From contig NZ_KB235949.1 of NCBI RefSeq assembly GCF_000332335.1, positions 15,104 to 52,808 of the forward strand: a stretch of DNA of 37,705 bases, in the 5' to 3' direction. Shown here piece after piece: positions 14,534 to 21,125 of this stretch. A program made the position numbers and the translations under genes. The notes beneath the pieces are model-generated. The model was given only the letters and a program-made list of their open reading frames with translations. It did not search any database and was not told the origin of the DNA. This DNA is from Kamptonema formosum PCC 10802 (GTDB taxonomy: Bacteria > Cyanobacteriota > Cyanobacteriia > Cyanobacteriales > Oscillatoriaceae). Numbering within the stretch: position 1 is the stretch's first letter; each line of letters starts with the position of its first letter.

Positions 14534-15307
14534 CTACTGTGTGACAAGTTTTGCCACCAGCAGATTAAAACTCTCGCTCGCCGTACTTTTGCCAACGCCA
14601 TAACAGGCGCGCCGCCGCCACCCAATCACCGGCAAATGCCCCTCAGGAGCCTCAATACTGAATGTCAGATCGTCGTAATACTTCCAGTTGCCGGTGACGC
14701 GCCACCCCACAGTATCGCAAAAGTTTGTGTAGTCCCCACCGGCACCCTGCATGATCCGCAACTGCACGCTCAACCCAAACCGAGCGTTACTGTGCTGTTC
14801 CCAGAGCGTATCAATAGTGCGCAAATCCGTACTGGGAAAGTTTTTCATGTCCTCTACCGTCAGCCAGCCTTCCTCTTCCCGACCGGCCACTCTCAGCATT
14901 GCCCCCCAAGTCTCTTCATCCGCTTTTCGCCACTTCCCTTTTGCCAGCAGGTTCTGCAAGTGGCTGTAGTCCACCCCCACCTCAGAACTCAGATAGCCCT
15001 GGCTTTGCCCCCCACTGAGCCACTCTTCCAGCCGCCACAGGGAGTGCTGCATTTGCTCTGGGTTGAACTGTTCGAGCCGGTAGAGCACCCACTCCAGCTG
15101 AGACAGCAGGCTCGCTCTCTCCTGCGCCGCCTGCTGCAACTGCTCGTACAGCTGCGCTCTCTCCTGCGCCGCCTGCTGCAACTGCCCCTGCAATTCAAAA
15201 AGCCTCACTTCCAACCGTGACAGAGCCTCGCGAGTCCGCTCGCCCTTTTGTTTCGATTTGGCTTTCCGTGGCTTTTCGCCGGAATCGCTTTTAGACTTTT
15301 TAGACAT
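14534..15307 (-). CDS. Coiled-coil GUN4-domain protein
   Basis: A 257-residue soluble protein. A Lys/Ser-rich basic N-terminus (about 1-25) is followed by a coiled coil (about 30-95) with a duplicated 14-residue unit QLQQAAQERA, then a GUN4 domain (about 110-235): YSHLQNLLAKGKWRKADEET, FPSTDLRTIDTLWEQHSNAR, FGLSVQLRIM, WKYYDDLTFSIEAPEGHLP. The GUN4 core matches that of the protein at 10240-10893, while the N-terminal attachment (coiled coil versus membrane anchor) differs. Porphyrin binding is plausible from the conserved core; a role as an oligomeric tetrapyrrole sensor or scaffold is inference. I start at 15307, where GGGGA precedes the Met and the basic region begins. The 15-codon longer start has no support. 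Confidence 0.88.
   Translation of the reverse strand: MSKKSKSDSGEKPRKAKSKQKGERTREALSRLEVRLFELQGQLQQAAQERAQLYEQLQQAAQERASLLSQLEWVLYRLEQFNPEQMQHSLWRLEEWLSGGQSQGYLSSEVGVDYSHLQNLLAKGKWRKADEETWGAMLRVAGREEEGWLTVEDMKNFPSTDLRTIDTLWEQHSNARFGLSVQLRIMQGAGGDYTNFCDTVGWRVTGNWKYYDDLTFSIEAPEGHLPVIGWRRRACYGVGKSTASESFNLLVAKLVTQ
15114..15184. repeat. Direct repeat of 29 bp (42-bp period) inside the GUN4 coiled coil
   Basis: GCTCTCTCCTGCGCCGCCTG plus nine more identical bases occur at 15114-15142 and again at 15156-15184. The unit encodes one 14-residue turn of the coiled coil (LQQAAQERA). An in-frame 42-bp duplication would lengthen the coil without breaking the frame. Confidence 0.85.
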
Positions 15308-15818
15308 CGTTTTGGTTCCCCACTTCTCTCTTCCAATATGCTTGTCGCCCATTCAGCCAAAGGCTTGTCCTAGCCTCGCTTTCCTCCCCACCCCCCCACC
15401 CCTTTTCTCAAACTTTAATAAAAACTTATCATTCGCTTCTTGTTTTATAGAAAAATTAAATTATTCCCTGAGCGCCCCCTTCTCAGCTTTCGTTAATTTT
15501 TTTTACATGCAGCTTGACTTGCGCGTGCTAATATGCAGATAGCCTCCCACCTACGGCTGACTCCTCTCCCTGACTGCCTGGATATAGAGGCATCCTTTCT
15601 CCTCCCACCCCAGATATAGGGGCAAGGCCCAGTTGAGCGTGAATTTCAGCGTGACGGAACAGCCAGCCGCCTGCCGGCTGCCAGCGCCGCGCATTTTCTG
15701 AGTGCTTGAAATCACAAACTGGCAGGATTTTTGTCACATTCTCTCGAAGATTCCCATCACCCAGCGCCAGCCGAAAATCATTCATATTAGTAAGAGTGAG
15801 TTGTGTAGGTGGTGGAAG
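15308..15818. other. Divergent intergenic region between GUN4 and pentapeptide-repeat genes
   Basis: No gene is supported. It must hold the promoters for both divergent genes. An AT-rich stretch at about 15415-15510 is the likeliest promoter area for the GUN4 gene. No convincing -35/-10 pair was found on either strand. A poly-C tract lies at 15389-15402. Confidence 0.5.
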
Positions 15819-16583
15819 ATGAAACCTGAGATGTTGGCGCTGGCAGCAATACTGATGGCCTTCGGCATGGCGACCGAAGCGAAAGCGGAAAATCCGGAAC
15901 ACCTGAAACAGCTGCTCGAAACGATGCAATGTCAGGGGTGCGACCTCAGCGGAGCCCGGCTGGAAGGGTTTAACTTGAGTGGTGCCAACTTGAAGGGAGC
16001 CAACCTTAGGGGAACGGACCTCCAGGGAGCCAATTTGAATGAGGCCAACCTCAATAAAGCCGACCTGGTTGGCGCGTCGCTGCAGGACACGACGCTGATT
16101 GGTGCCAAACTGCACGGTGCTGTGCTCGATAATGCGGACTTGAGCGGTGCCAACCTCAGCATGGCCGGCTTGGTGATCGCCAGCCTGAAAAATGCCAACC
16201 TCAGTGAGGCCAACCTTATAGGAGCCAACCTGGAAAGTGCCGATCTCACCGGTGCCAACCTCTATAAAGCCCGCCAGTCTTTCGCCAGCAGCCGCAGTGT
16301 CGCTACGATCGGGGGCAGCCCTTACCCGATTGATGTCGCCGGCGTTAACCTGCGGGATGCGGATTTGAGTGACGCCAACCTCGCCGGTGCGAACTTCAGC
16401 GGGTCCGACTTGAGCGCCGCCAACCTCGCCGGTGCCAATTTGAACGGTTCTAACCTGGCCGGTGCCAACCTGGCCGGTGCCAATCTGGCCAATGCGGATC
16501 TCCGCAATGCCTTTCTCGAAGGCGCAAACCTTCCGGAGGGCGAGGGTAACACTCCCTCGGTGAGTTTGGTCAACAGCAACTGA
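15819..16583 (+). CDS. Secreted pentapeptide-repeat protein
   Basis: A 254-residue protein. The signal peptide is MKPEMLALAAILMAFGMATE ending in AKA, with cleavage before ENPEH. A short helix with a Cys pair follows (QCQGCDLSG, about 46-54). There are then two blocks of A(D/N)LxG pentapeptides, about 50-150 and 178-238, separated by a 27-residue break (ARQSFASSRSVATIGGSPYP). Such repeats fold as a right-handed quadrilateral beta helix. Secreted members are common in cyanobacteria, where a lumen or periplasm location is expected; function is unknown. I start at 15819 because the signal peptide begins there and AGGTGG lies about 7 bp upstream. The CQGC pair before the first coil is a frequent cap in this family. 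A strong intrinsic terminator follows the stop directly. Confidence 0.93.
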   Translation: MKPEMLALAAILMAFGMATEAKAENPEHLKQLLETMQCQGCDLSGARLEGFNLSGANLKGANLRGTDLQGANLNEANLNKADLVGASLQDTTLIGAKLHGAVLDNADLSGANLSMAGLVIASLKNANLSEANLIGANLESADLTGANLYKARQSFASSRSVATIGGSPYPIDVAGVNLRDADLSDANLAGANFSGSDLSAANLAGANLNGSNLAGANLAGANLANADLRNAFLEGANLPEGEGNTPSVSLVNSN

Positions 16584-16590
16584 TTTCTAG

Positions 16591-16623
16591 CAGTGGGGTG
16601 CCGCTAGCACCCCACTGTTTTTT
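16591..16623 (+). terminator. Intrinsic terminator of the pentapeptide-repeat gene
   Basis: A perfect 11-bp stem (CAGTGGGGTGC / GCACCCCACTG) with a 5-base loop CGCTA is followed at once by six T on the plus strand. It starts 8 bases after the stop. On the minus strand there is no T tract, so it serves the plus-strand gene. Confidence 0.92.
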
Positions 16624-16631
16624 CTGCCCTG

Positions 16632-17033
16632 CTAGCCAATCTGCATGGGCTCACTGGCTGAGTCCTCGCCAACCCCTGAGTCAGCGGGAATATCCTCCTC
16701 TTCTGGAAGCCGGATGATGTCATCCTCTCCCAGGTACTCGCCATTCTGAATTTCAATCATCACCAGGGGAATCACTCCTGGATTTTCCACTCGGTGCGGC
16801 GTGCATTGAGGAACGTAGGTTGAACAGTTCTGCGGAACCAATAACTCCTCCTCGCCGCAGGTCACTTTGGCCGTGCCAGACACGACCACCCAGTGCTCGC
16901 TGCGGTGATAGTGTATCTGCGTGCTCATGGTGTGCCCGGGCTTGATCTCAATTTGATTGATCCGGTAGCGCGATCCTTCTTCCAAAACCCTCACTTTTCC
17001 CCAGAATCGCTCTTGCGTATTAGAACTGGTCAT
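16632..17033 (-). CDS. Cupin domain protein, mannose-6-phosphate isomerase type II C-terminal-like
   Basis: A 133-residue single cupin. RFWGKVRVLEEGSRYRINQI at the N-terminus, IHYHRSEHWVVVSGTAKVT (about 40-58, metal-binding His and Glu) and TPHRVENPGVIPLVMIEIQNG, then GEYLGEDDIIRL, match the C-terminal phosphomannose isomerase half of bifunctional ManC/AlgA enzymes. These interconvert fructose-6-phosphate and mannose-6-phosphate for GDP-mannose supply. Only the isomerase cupin is present, without the guanylyltransferase half, and a 25-residue acidic tail follows. The ATG at 17033 has GGAGGGAG about 5 bp upstream. It might feed sugar nucleotides to the nearby exopolysaccharide locus (inference). 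It could instead be a non-catalytic cupin. Confidence 0.87.
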   Translation of the reverse strand: MTSSNTQERFWGKVRVLEEGSRYRINQIEIKPGHTMSTQIHYHRSEHWVVVSGTAKVTCGEEELLVPQNCSTYVPQCTPHRVENPGVIPLVMIEIQNGEYLGEDDIIRLPEEEDIPADSGVGEDSASEPMQIG

Positions 17034-17069
17034 AGCTTCTCCCTCCAGTCAGTGCCATCTCTATTGTCA

Positions 17070-17116
17070 GCTGTCAGGGGTCAGGTGTTGGGGGTCAGGA
17101 GTCACGGGTCAGGGGC
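17070..17116. repeat. Degenerate GGGTCAG heptamer repeat
   Basis: Consecutive 7-mers related to GGGTCAG, GAGTCAC and GTGTTGG sit upstream of the cupin gene. It is of the short tandem heptamer type known from cyanobacteria. Confidence 0.65.
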
Positions 17117-17216
17117 TGCCTGCCTGGGAGCGGGAGGAGTTAATGTTAAGTAATTAGCCGGACTTTGCAAATTATTCGTCACAGTTCAGCGCAGCCAGAC
17201 CCTCATTGCTGTTCAT

Positions 17217-17247
17217 AAACCCGGTTTCTTTAAGAAACCGGGTTTCT
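17217..17247. repeat. AGAAACCCGGTTTCT inverted repeat, copy 4
   Basis: AAACCCGGTTTCTTTAAGAAAC and its continuation form a near-perfect stem. It lies between the LD-carboxypeptidase stop and the cupin gene's upstream spacer. Same family as 4456-4489. Confidence 0.88.
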
Positions 17248-17284
17248 GTATTTTCCGTTTATTTGCGTCTTTATAGCGCTCCCG

Positions 17285-18307
17285 TCAGCTCACCGCCGGC
17301 TCTAGGAGCTTAACCGTACCCCGGAGGGCGTCAATTTCCACCAAAGCACCCACCGGCACCGTGAATTTATCCTTCATGTGGCCAATCATGGAACCGTACC
17401 AGGCGGGGATGCCTAAAGGTTTGATGTGTTCCGACAGCATTTGCCGGAAGCTCAGGGACTTGTCGGGCTCCTCAGGATCGCAATCCCTGCACTGGCCAAA
17501 GATAAACCCAGAAATCTGGTCCAAAATCCCCGCCAGTTTCAGGTGAGTCAGCATCCGGTCGATCCGGTAAACCTCCTCCCCAATCTCCTCGACAAACAAA
17601 ATCGCCCCCTGCCAGTCTGGGAGGTAAGGCGAGCCCACCATCCCCGCCAGCACCGACAAATTTCCCCCCACCAGTCTGCCCCGCGCCCTGCCGGCAGTCA
17701 GGGTTTCCACCCGGTAGTTCAAGTCATACCAGGGATTTCGCAGCGTCACCGCTTCCCCGCTGAACAGAATCCGCTTCACCCAGTCCAGCGTAAACCGGTT
17801 CCAGCTCGATGTCCCCACCGGCCCGTGAAAAGTCACCACCCCACTCCTAGCATAAATCGCCAGCACCAGAGCCGTAATATCGCTGTAGCCCATAATAATT
17901 TTAGGCTGCCGGCGTATCAAATCGTAATCCAGCCTCTGTAAAATCCGGCTGCTGCCCCAACCCCCGCGCATCGCAATCAGCGATCGCACCGATGAATCCG
18001 CGAACATACTATTGATATCGGCAGCGCGGTCAGCATCTCGTCCCCCCAGATAGCCGTACCTGTCGCGCACATGCGCTGCTAGCTTTACATTTAATCCCAA
18101 TTGTGCTAATTCTTTTTTGGCAATATCCACATCTTCCGGGTCAAGGAAACTGGCGGGATTAACCAAACCCACCGTATCCCCCACTCTCAAGCGGGGTGGC
18201 TTCAAAATCGGGGTTGGAGATTGGCTGTCTCGGGCGAATGCCGGCACCTGAGTGGCCAGCAAAGACAGCCCAAAAGTTCTCAGAAAGGAGCGGCGATTAG
18301 CTCTCAT
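17285..18307 (-). CDS. LD-carboxypeptidase (peptidase family S66), exported
   Basis: A 340-residue S66 peptidase, the LdcA/MccF family that cleaves the L,D bond of the tetrapeptide in muropeptide recycling. The N-terminus, MRANRRSFLRTFGLSLLATQ, is a twin-arginine (Tat) signal, with AFA before cleavage. The catalytic Ser142 is in GYSDITAL, Glu240 in ILFVEEIGE and His310 in GSMIGHMKDKF, the usual S-E-H triad order. The preceding MRGGWGSSRIL and later YRIDRMLTHL are also typical. Tat export suggests a periplasmic or lumen site, whereas the E. coli enzyme is cytosolic. It is probably its own transcript; the palindrome array at 18321-18441 lies just upstream of the start. Confidence 0.9.
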   Translation of the reverse strand: MRANRRSFLRTFGLSLLATQVPAFARDSQSPTPILKPPRLRVGDTVGLVNPASFLDPEDVDIAKKELAQLGLNVKLAAHVRDRYGYLGGRDADRAADINSMFADSSVRSLIAMRGGWGSSRILQRLDYDLIRRQPKIIMGYSDITALVLAIYARSGVVTFHGPVGTSSWNRFTLDWVKRILFSGEAVTLRNPWYDLNYRVETLTAGRARGRLVGGNLSVLAGMVGSPYLPDWQGAILFVEEIGEEVYRIDRMLTHLKLAGILDQISGFIFGQCRDCDPEEPDKSLSFRQMLSEHIKPLGIPAWYGSMIGHMKDKFTVPVGALVEIDALRGTVKLLEPAVS

Positions 18308-18320
18308 ACTAGACCCGTTC

Positions 18321-18441
18321 GTAGTTGGGCTTTAGCCCAAAGGTTCGTAGTTGGGCTTTAGCCCAAAGTTTGTAGTTGGGCTTTAGCCCAAAGTTTGTAG
18401 TTGGGCTTTAGCCCAAAGTTTGTAGTTGGGCTTTAGCCCAA
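18321..18441. repeat. Five-copy array of the GTAGTTGGGCTTTAGCCCAA repeat
   Basis: Copies begin at 18321, 18347, 18372, 18397 and 18422, with 5-6 bp between them (mostly AGTTT). It is the reverse complement of the unit at 576-705. The spacers are too short and too alike for a CRISPR. The array lies just upstream of the LD-carboxypeptidase start and downstream of the four-domain polysaccharide gene. Confidence 0.92.
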
Positions 18442-18485
18442 CCGGCGCACCCAATGACTAGCCGATCCGCCGTCAATTAACCGGC

Positions 18486-20486
18486 TTACTGCGACTGGTC
18501 TGTTTTGGCGTTTTCCTCAGACTGCAAATATATTACCTTGTCGCTGCCTGCCGGTGGCTGGGACATAGCAGCTTTTTTGCGATTCCTTCTTTTCCGCCCA
18601 ATTCTGTTCAGCTTCAACAAAATTTTTGCCATTCTATGCATCCGATGCTTGCCGCGCCTTTCCGGAAAGCCGTCACGCTCCAGCCATTCCCCAGTCATAC
18701 CCGGTTTAAAATTCAGACGGCTGCCATCTTGCAGGGCATATTTATTGAGATCCTTTTCCGTCAGGGCTCGTCTCCCTACCAAGCTCATCTCTCCCATCAA
18801 GACGTTCCAGAACTCGGGCAATTGCTCCAGTCCCGTCTTCCGCAAAAAACGCCCAACCCGAGTCAGCTTCGCTTCGCCTTCGCTCTCAACCAACTTATCA
18901 ATCACCCGGGAAGATACGGGCTTTGCCAACGTTCTCGCACCGGCTGCCGTCGCGCGAAATTTCCACAGGCGGAAGCGCTTCCCCATCAACCCACAGCGAA
19001 CCTGACTCAATAAAATTGGCCCCGGGCTCTCTAGCTTAATGGCGATACTGATGGGAATAAACACAATCGCTGTAATCGCCAGACCAATACAGCCCCCTAA
19101 AATGTCAGTGATACGCCCTGTGCGATTCGGGGCAGCAGAATGCAATGGCCGTGTGGGAGGCAGGGTTAGGCTGGGCGTGCGAACTGTTTCCGTGGCCGTT
19201 TCGATGGTTAACACATTATCCAGCTCAGCTTTCGATAAAATCAGCCTGACTTCAGGCCCCACACTCCAGAACACGAGCTGCCGGCCTAGAGAACGAGCGA
19301 TGTTGTGGATATCAACCAAAGTTTCCAAAGCCAGGCTATCAATGAACTTCGTTTTGCTCATATCCAGGACAATTTTTCGCACCTCTTTTGGGAATCCCTG
19401 CTGGAAATGTTTTTTGAATTCCCGGAAGGCCCGCTGGGTAAAAGCTGGAGGCGTGAGCAGGATCAAAGTATCTTTGAAAGTCACCATAGTCTGCGGCTTG
19501 CATTCTAAAGCAAGAGCTTCCCTTGATGGGGTCACCGGCTCCTCCCCAATATATTGAGCTTTCGGATAGAGACTGGCTATTTGTTTCCCTTGGACAATGA
19601 GTTGATCGATCCCCGATAAAGCTTGCAATATCCGAGCCGACAGACTCAGCTGCTTTAACCGAGTTTTGGATTCTACAAAGATCACCTGGCTGCCACAGAA
19701 GAATTTGGCGATCAGCAAGAAAGGAACTGCCACACCGGCACCCGTAGAAAGCACTAAATCCGGTTTTTCCAGACTGAGTATAACTTTGAACGCCAGCAGG
19801 AGGTTCCTGATTAAGTTAGGGATATTGCGATTGGTCGGACTGTAAGCCCAGTACACGCGCCCCTTTTCCGCTTGCAGCTCTGATGCTGTGGTGCCTGTCT
19901 TGAAAGTCACCCAGCAAACCTTTTCAAATTGACTCCAAAACCCTTTCAGCTGCCGCATCGCTTTATAGTGGCCACCTGAAGAGCAAACCAGCATCAGTTT
20001 TTTGTATTCCTGCCTGTCATAGCGCTGCTTCAGCGCCTGACAAATTTTGCTTTCATTGTTATTCTGAATCAGCCGGCAAGGAACCGGTGCGGCCAGAAAT
20101 CTGGCCAAATCCCCAACTGACCAAGCCACCGGCACGCCTTGCTGTTCTAAGGCTTCCGCCATCTCTATTTGATGGTCGTCAACATGCTCGCCAAACCGCC
20201 GGGTGCGCGGCACTAATATAAAAGGTTTCCCCAAGGATTCCAGCAGCATTGCTGTCCCTTCCCCACAGTGGGCGACAATAACTCGCGCCTCTTCCACTAC
20301 AGCTTGGAAGACGGACTCCGGCAGGCACTGGTATACTTTGGCTCCATCCGGAATTTTTGTGGATGAGCCATACTGCACAATCACTTCTTCCTTTCTGTCG
20401 ATTATCCCGTAGCGGATTAAGACATCCACCCAATCCATTAAGGCATTAAAGGGATATTGCTCGGTTCCTACTGTTACTAAAATCAT
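18486..20486 (-). CDS. Four-domain fusion: Alg13-like, Alg14-like, STAS and bacterial sugar transferase
   Basis: A 666-residue fusion. Residues 1-150 (MILVTVGTEQYPFNALMDWV, VAHCGEGTAMLLESLGKPFI) are an Alg13/PssE-like GT28 C-domain. Residues 163-315 (LMLVCSSGGHYKAMRQLKGF, PDLVLSTGAGVAVPFLL, IFVESKTRL) are Alg14/PssD-like. Residues about 335-430 (KIVLDMSKTKFIDSLALETL) are a STAS domain. Residues about 455-615 are a PssY/WcaJ-type sugar transferase with a membrane hairpin (462-486) and SPGPILLSQVRCG. Alg13/14 pairs transfer a sugar onto a lipid-linked acceptor; the transferase would normally prime the lipid carrier. Here the catalytic dyad (normally DELP) reads E554-Q555-LP, and the PRP motif reads RRA, so that domain may be inactive. 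The STAS Ser384 follows Asp383, but the usual phosphoacceptor position is Leu. Probably a membrane-bound glycosyltransferase with a regulatory STAS module. Confidence 0.85.
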   Translation of the reverse strand: MILVTVGTEQYPFNALMDWVDVLIRYGIIDRKEEVIVQYGSSTKIPDGAKVYQCLPESVFQAVVEEARVIVAHCGEGTAMLLESLGKPFILVPRTRRFGEHVDDHQIEMAEALEQQGVPVAWSVGDLARFLAAPVPCRLIQNNNESKICQALKQRYDRQEYKKLMLVCSSGGHYKAMRQLKGFWSQFEKVCWVTFKTGTTASELQAEKGRVYWAYSPTNRNIPNLIRNLLLAFKVILSLEKPDLVLSTGAGVAVPFLLIAKFFCGSQVIFVESKTRLKQLSLSARILQALSGIDQLIVQGKQIASLYPKAQYIGEEPVTPSREALALECKPQTMVTFKDTLILLTPPAFTQRAFREFKKHFQQGFPKEVRKIVLDMSKTKFIDSLALETLVDIHNIARSLGRQLVFWSVGPEVRLILSKAELDNVLTIETATETVRTPSLTLPPTRPLHSAAPNRTGRITDILGGCIGLAITAIVFIPISIAIKLESPGPILLSQVRCGLMGKRFRLWKFRATAAGARTLAKPVSSRVIDKLVESEGEAKLTRVGRFLRKTGLEQLPEFWNVLMGEMSLVGRRALTEKDLNKYALQDGSRLNFKPGMTGEWLERDGFPERRGKHRMHRMAKILLKLNRIGRKRRNRKKAAMSQPPAGSDKVIYLQSEENAKTDQSQ

Positions 20487-20761
20487 ACCTGCACCATTTA
20501 CTCGGCAGCGACAGTTCGCTTCTTCCAGTTATTAATCCCACTTGCTTGACCGAAATACTGCTAGTTCCTATTTTTTAAATTTTTCTTAAGCCTGCGCTCT
20601 GCTGGCTGCCTTAACGCTAGCTGGCTGAACGCTGACAAGCCCTCACCACCTCCCTCTACTCTGGTTGCCGTCATTTTAGCCCTGAAGAGTTCTGCTTAAC
20701 TTCAAAATTAATAATTCTTAACTTCCATTTAACCTGTCCGCACACCACCGGCCCGTATGGC

Positions 20762-20784
20762 AGGCTAAAGAAGCCTCTTTTTTT
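20762..20784 (+). terminator. Orphan intrinsic-terminator-like hairpin (possible small RNA end)
   Basis: On the plus strand AGGCT-AAAGA-AGCCT is followed by C and seven T. No plus-strand gene precedes it. An AT-rich stretch at about 20700-20735 could serve as a promoter for an RNA of some tens of bases. On the minus strand the hairpin has no T tract. Confidence 0.4.
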
Positions 20785-21061
20785 GGACAGACCCGCTCAA
20801 AGCTTCGCAGCTTCTCCCCTAGACTTGCCAGTCAACCCCGGAGAGAGTTTTTAATGAAGTTTTATCCCCAGCTTAGCCATAGGTAACCTAGAGAATTTAC
20901 GGTATAGCCCCTCTCAACTGTTAAGAAAAGTTTCTGAGCATCCGTAGATTTACTGTTAGATTCACCGGCTCAGGTTTTGCCACCGCACACCCTGGAGACC
21001 GGCGGTCTTCGATAGAGGATAGGTATTTTAACCATGATAGATCGGCACCGGGCTGAACCGC

Positions 21062-21092
21062 TTGTGCCAGAAAAAATCTTTTTTTAGCACAA
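21062..21092. terminator. Hairpin with A/T core 3' of the GH5 gene
   Basis: TTGTGC (21062-21067) and GCACAA (21087-21092) enclose an A6...T6 inner stem. It starts 34 bases beyond the GH5 stop on the minus strand and may terminate or stabilise that transcript. The T tract lies inside the hairpin and not after it, so it is not a textbook intrinsic terminator. Confidence 0.4.
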
Positions 21093-21125
21093 ACTGCCAC
21101 CGGCGCGTCAAATAGGTGTTCCTCC

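Larger units (their letters stand above)
20487..21125. other. Gene-free gap inside the polysaccharide locus
   Basis: 639 bp with no supported gene between the GH5 stop and the fusion-gene start, both minus strand. It probably holds a separate promoter for the fusion gene. It contains a plus-strand terminator-like hairpin (20762-20784) and a long AT-cored hairpin (21062-21092). No riboswitch class could be recognised with confidence. Confidence 0.55.

Noticed and set aside
15508-15540. Promoter TTGACT with TAATAT before the pentapeptide-repeat gene
   Set aside because: The spacing is only 9 bp, too short for a sigma-70 promoter.
15528-16115. Minus-strand ORF of 195 codons opposite the pentapeptide-repeat gene
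   Set aside because: It is a mirror of the repeat codons (runs of VGSLQVG-like units), lies fully over a gene with signal peptide and terminator, and has no family resemblance.
18321-18441. CRISPR array
   Set aside because: Spacers are only 5-6 bp and nearly identical, and the same unit occurs as a dispersed palindrome at 576-705.
20930-21020. c-di-GMP or other riboswitch on the minus strand (GGTGGCAAAACCTGAGCC)
   Set aside because: Only a short resemblance to known aptamer segments; the conserved helices of GEMM or cobalamin classes could not be laid out.
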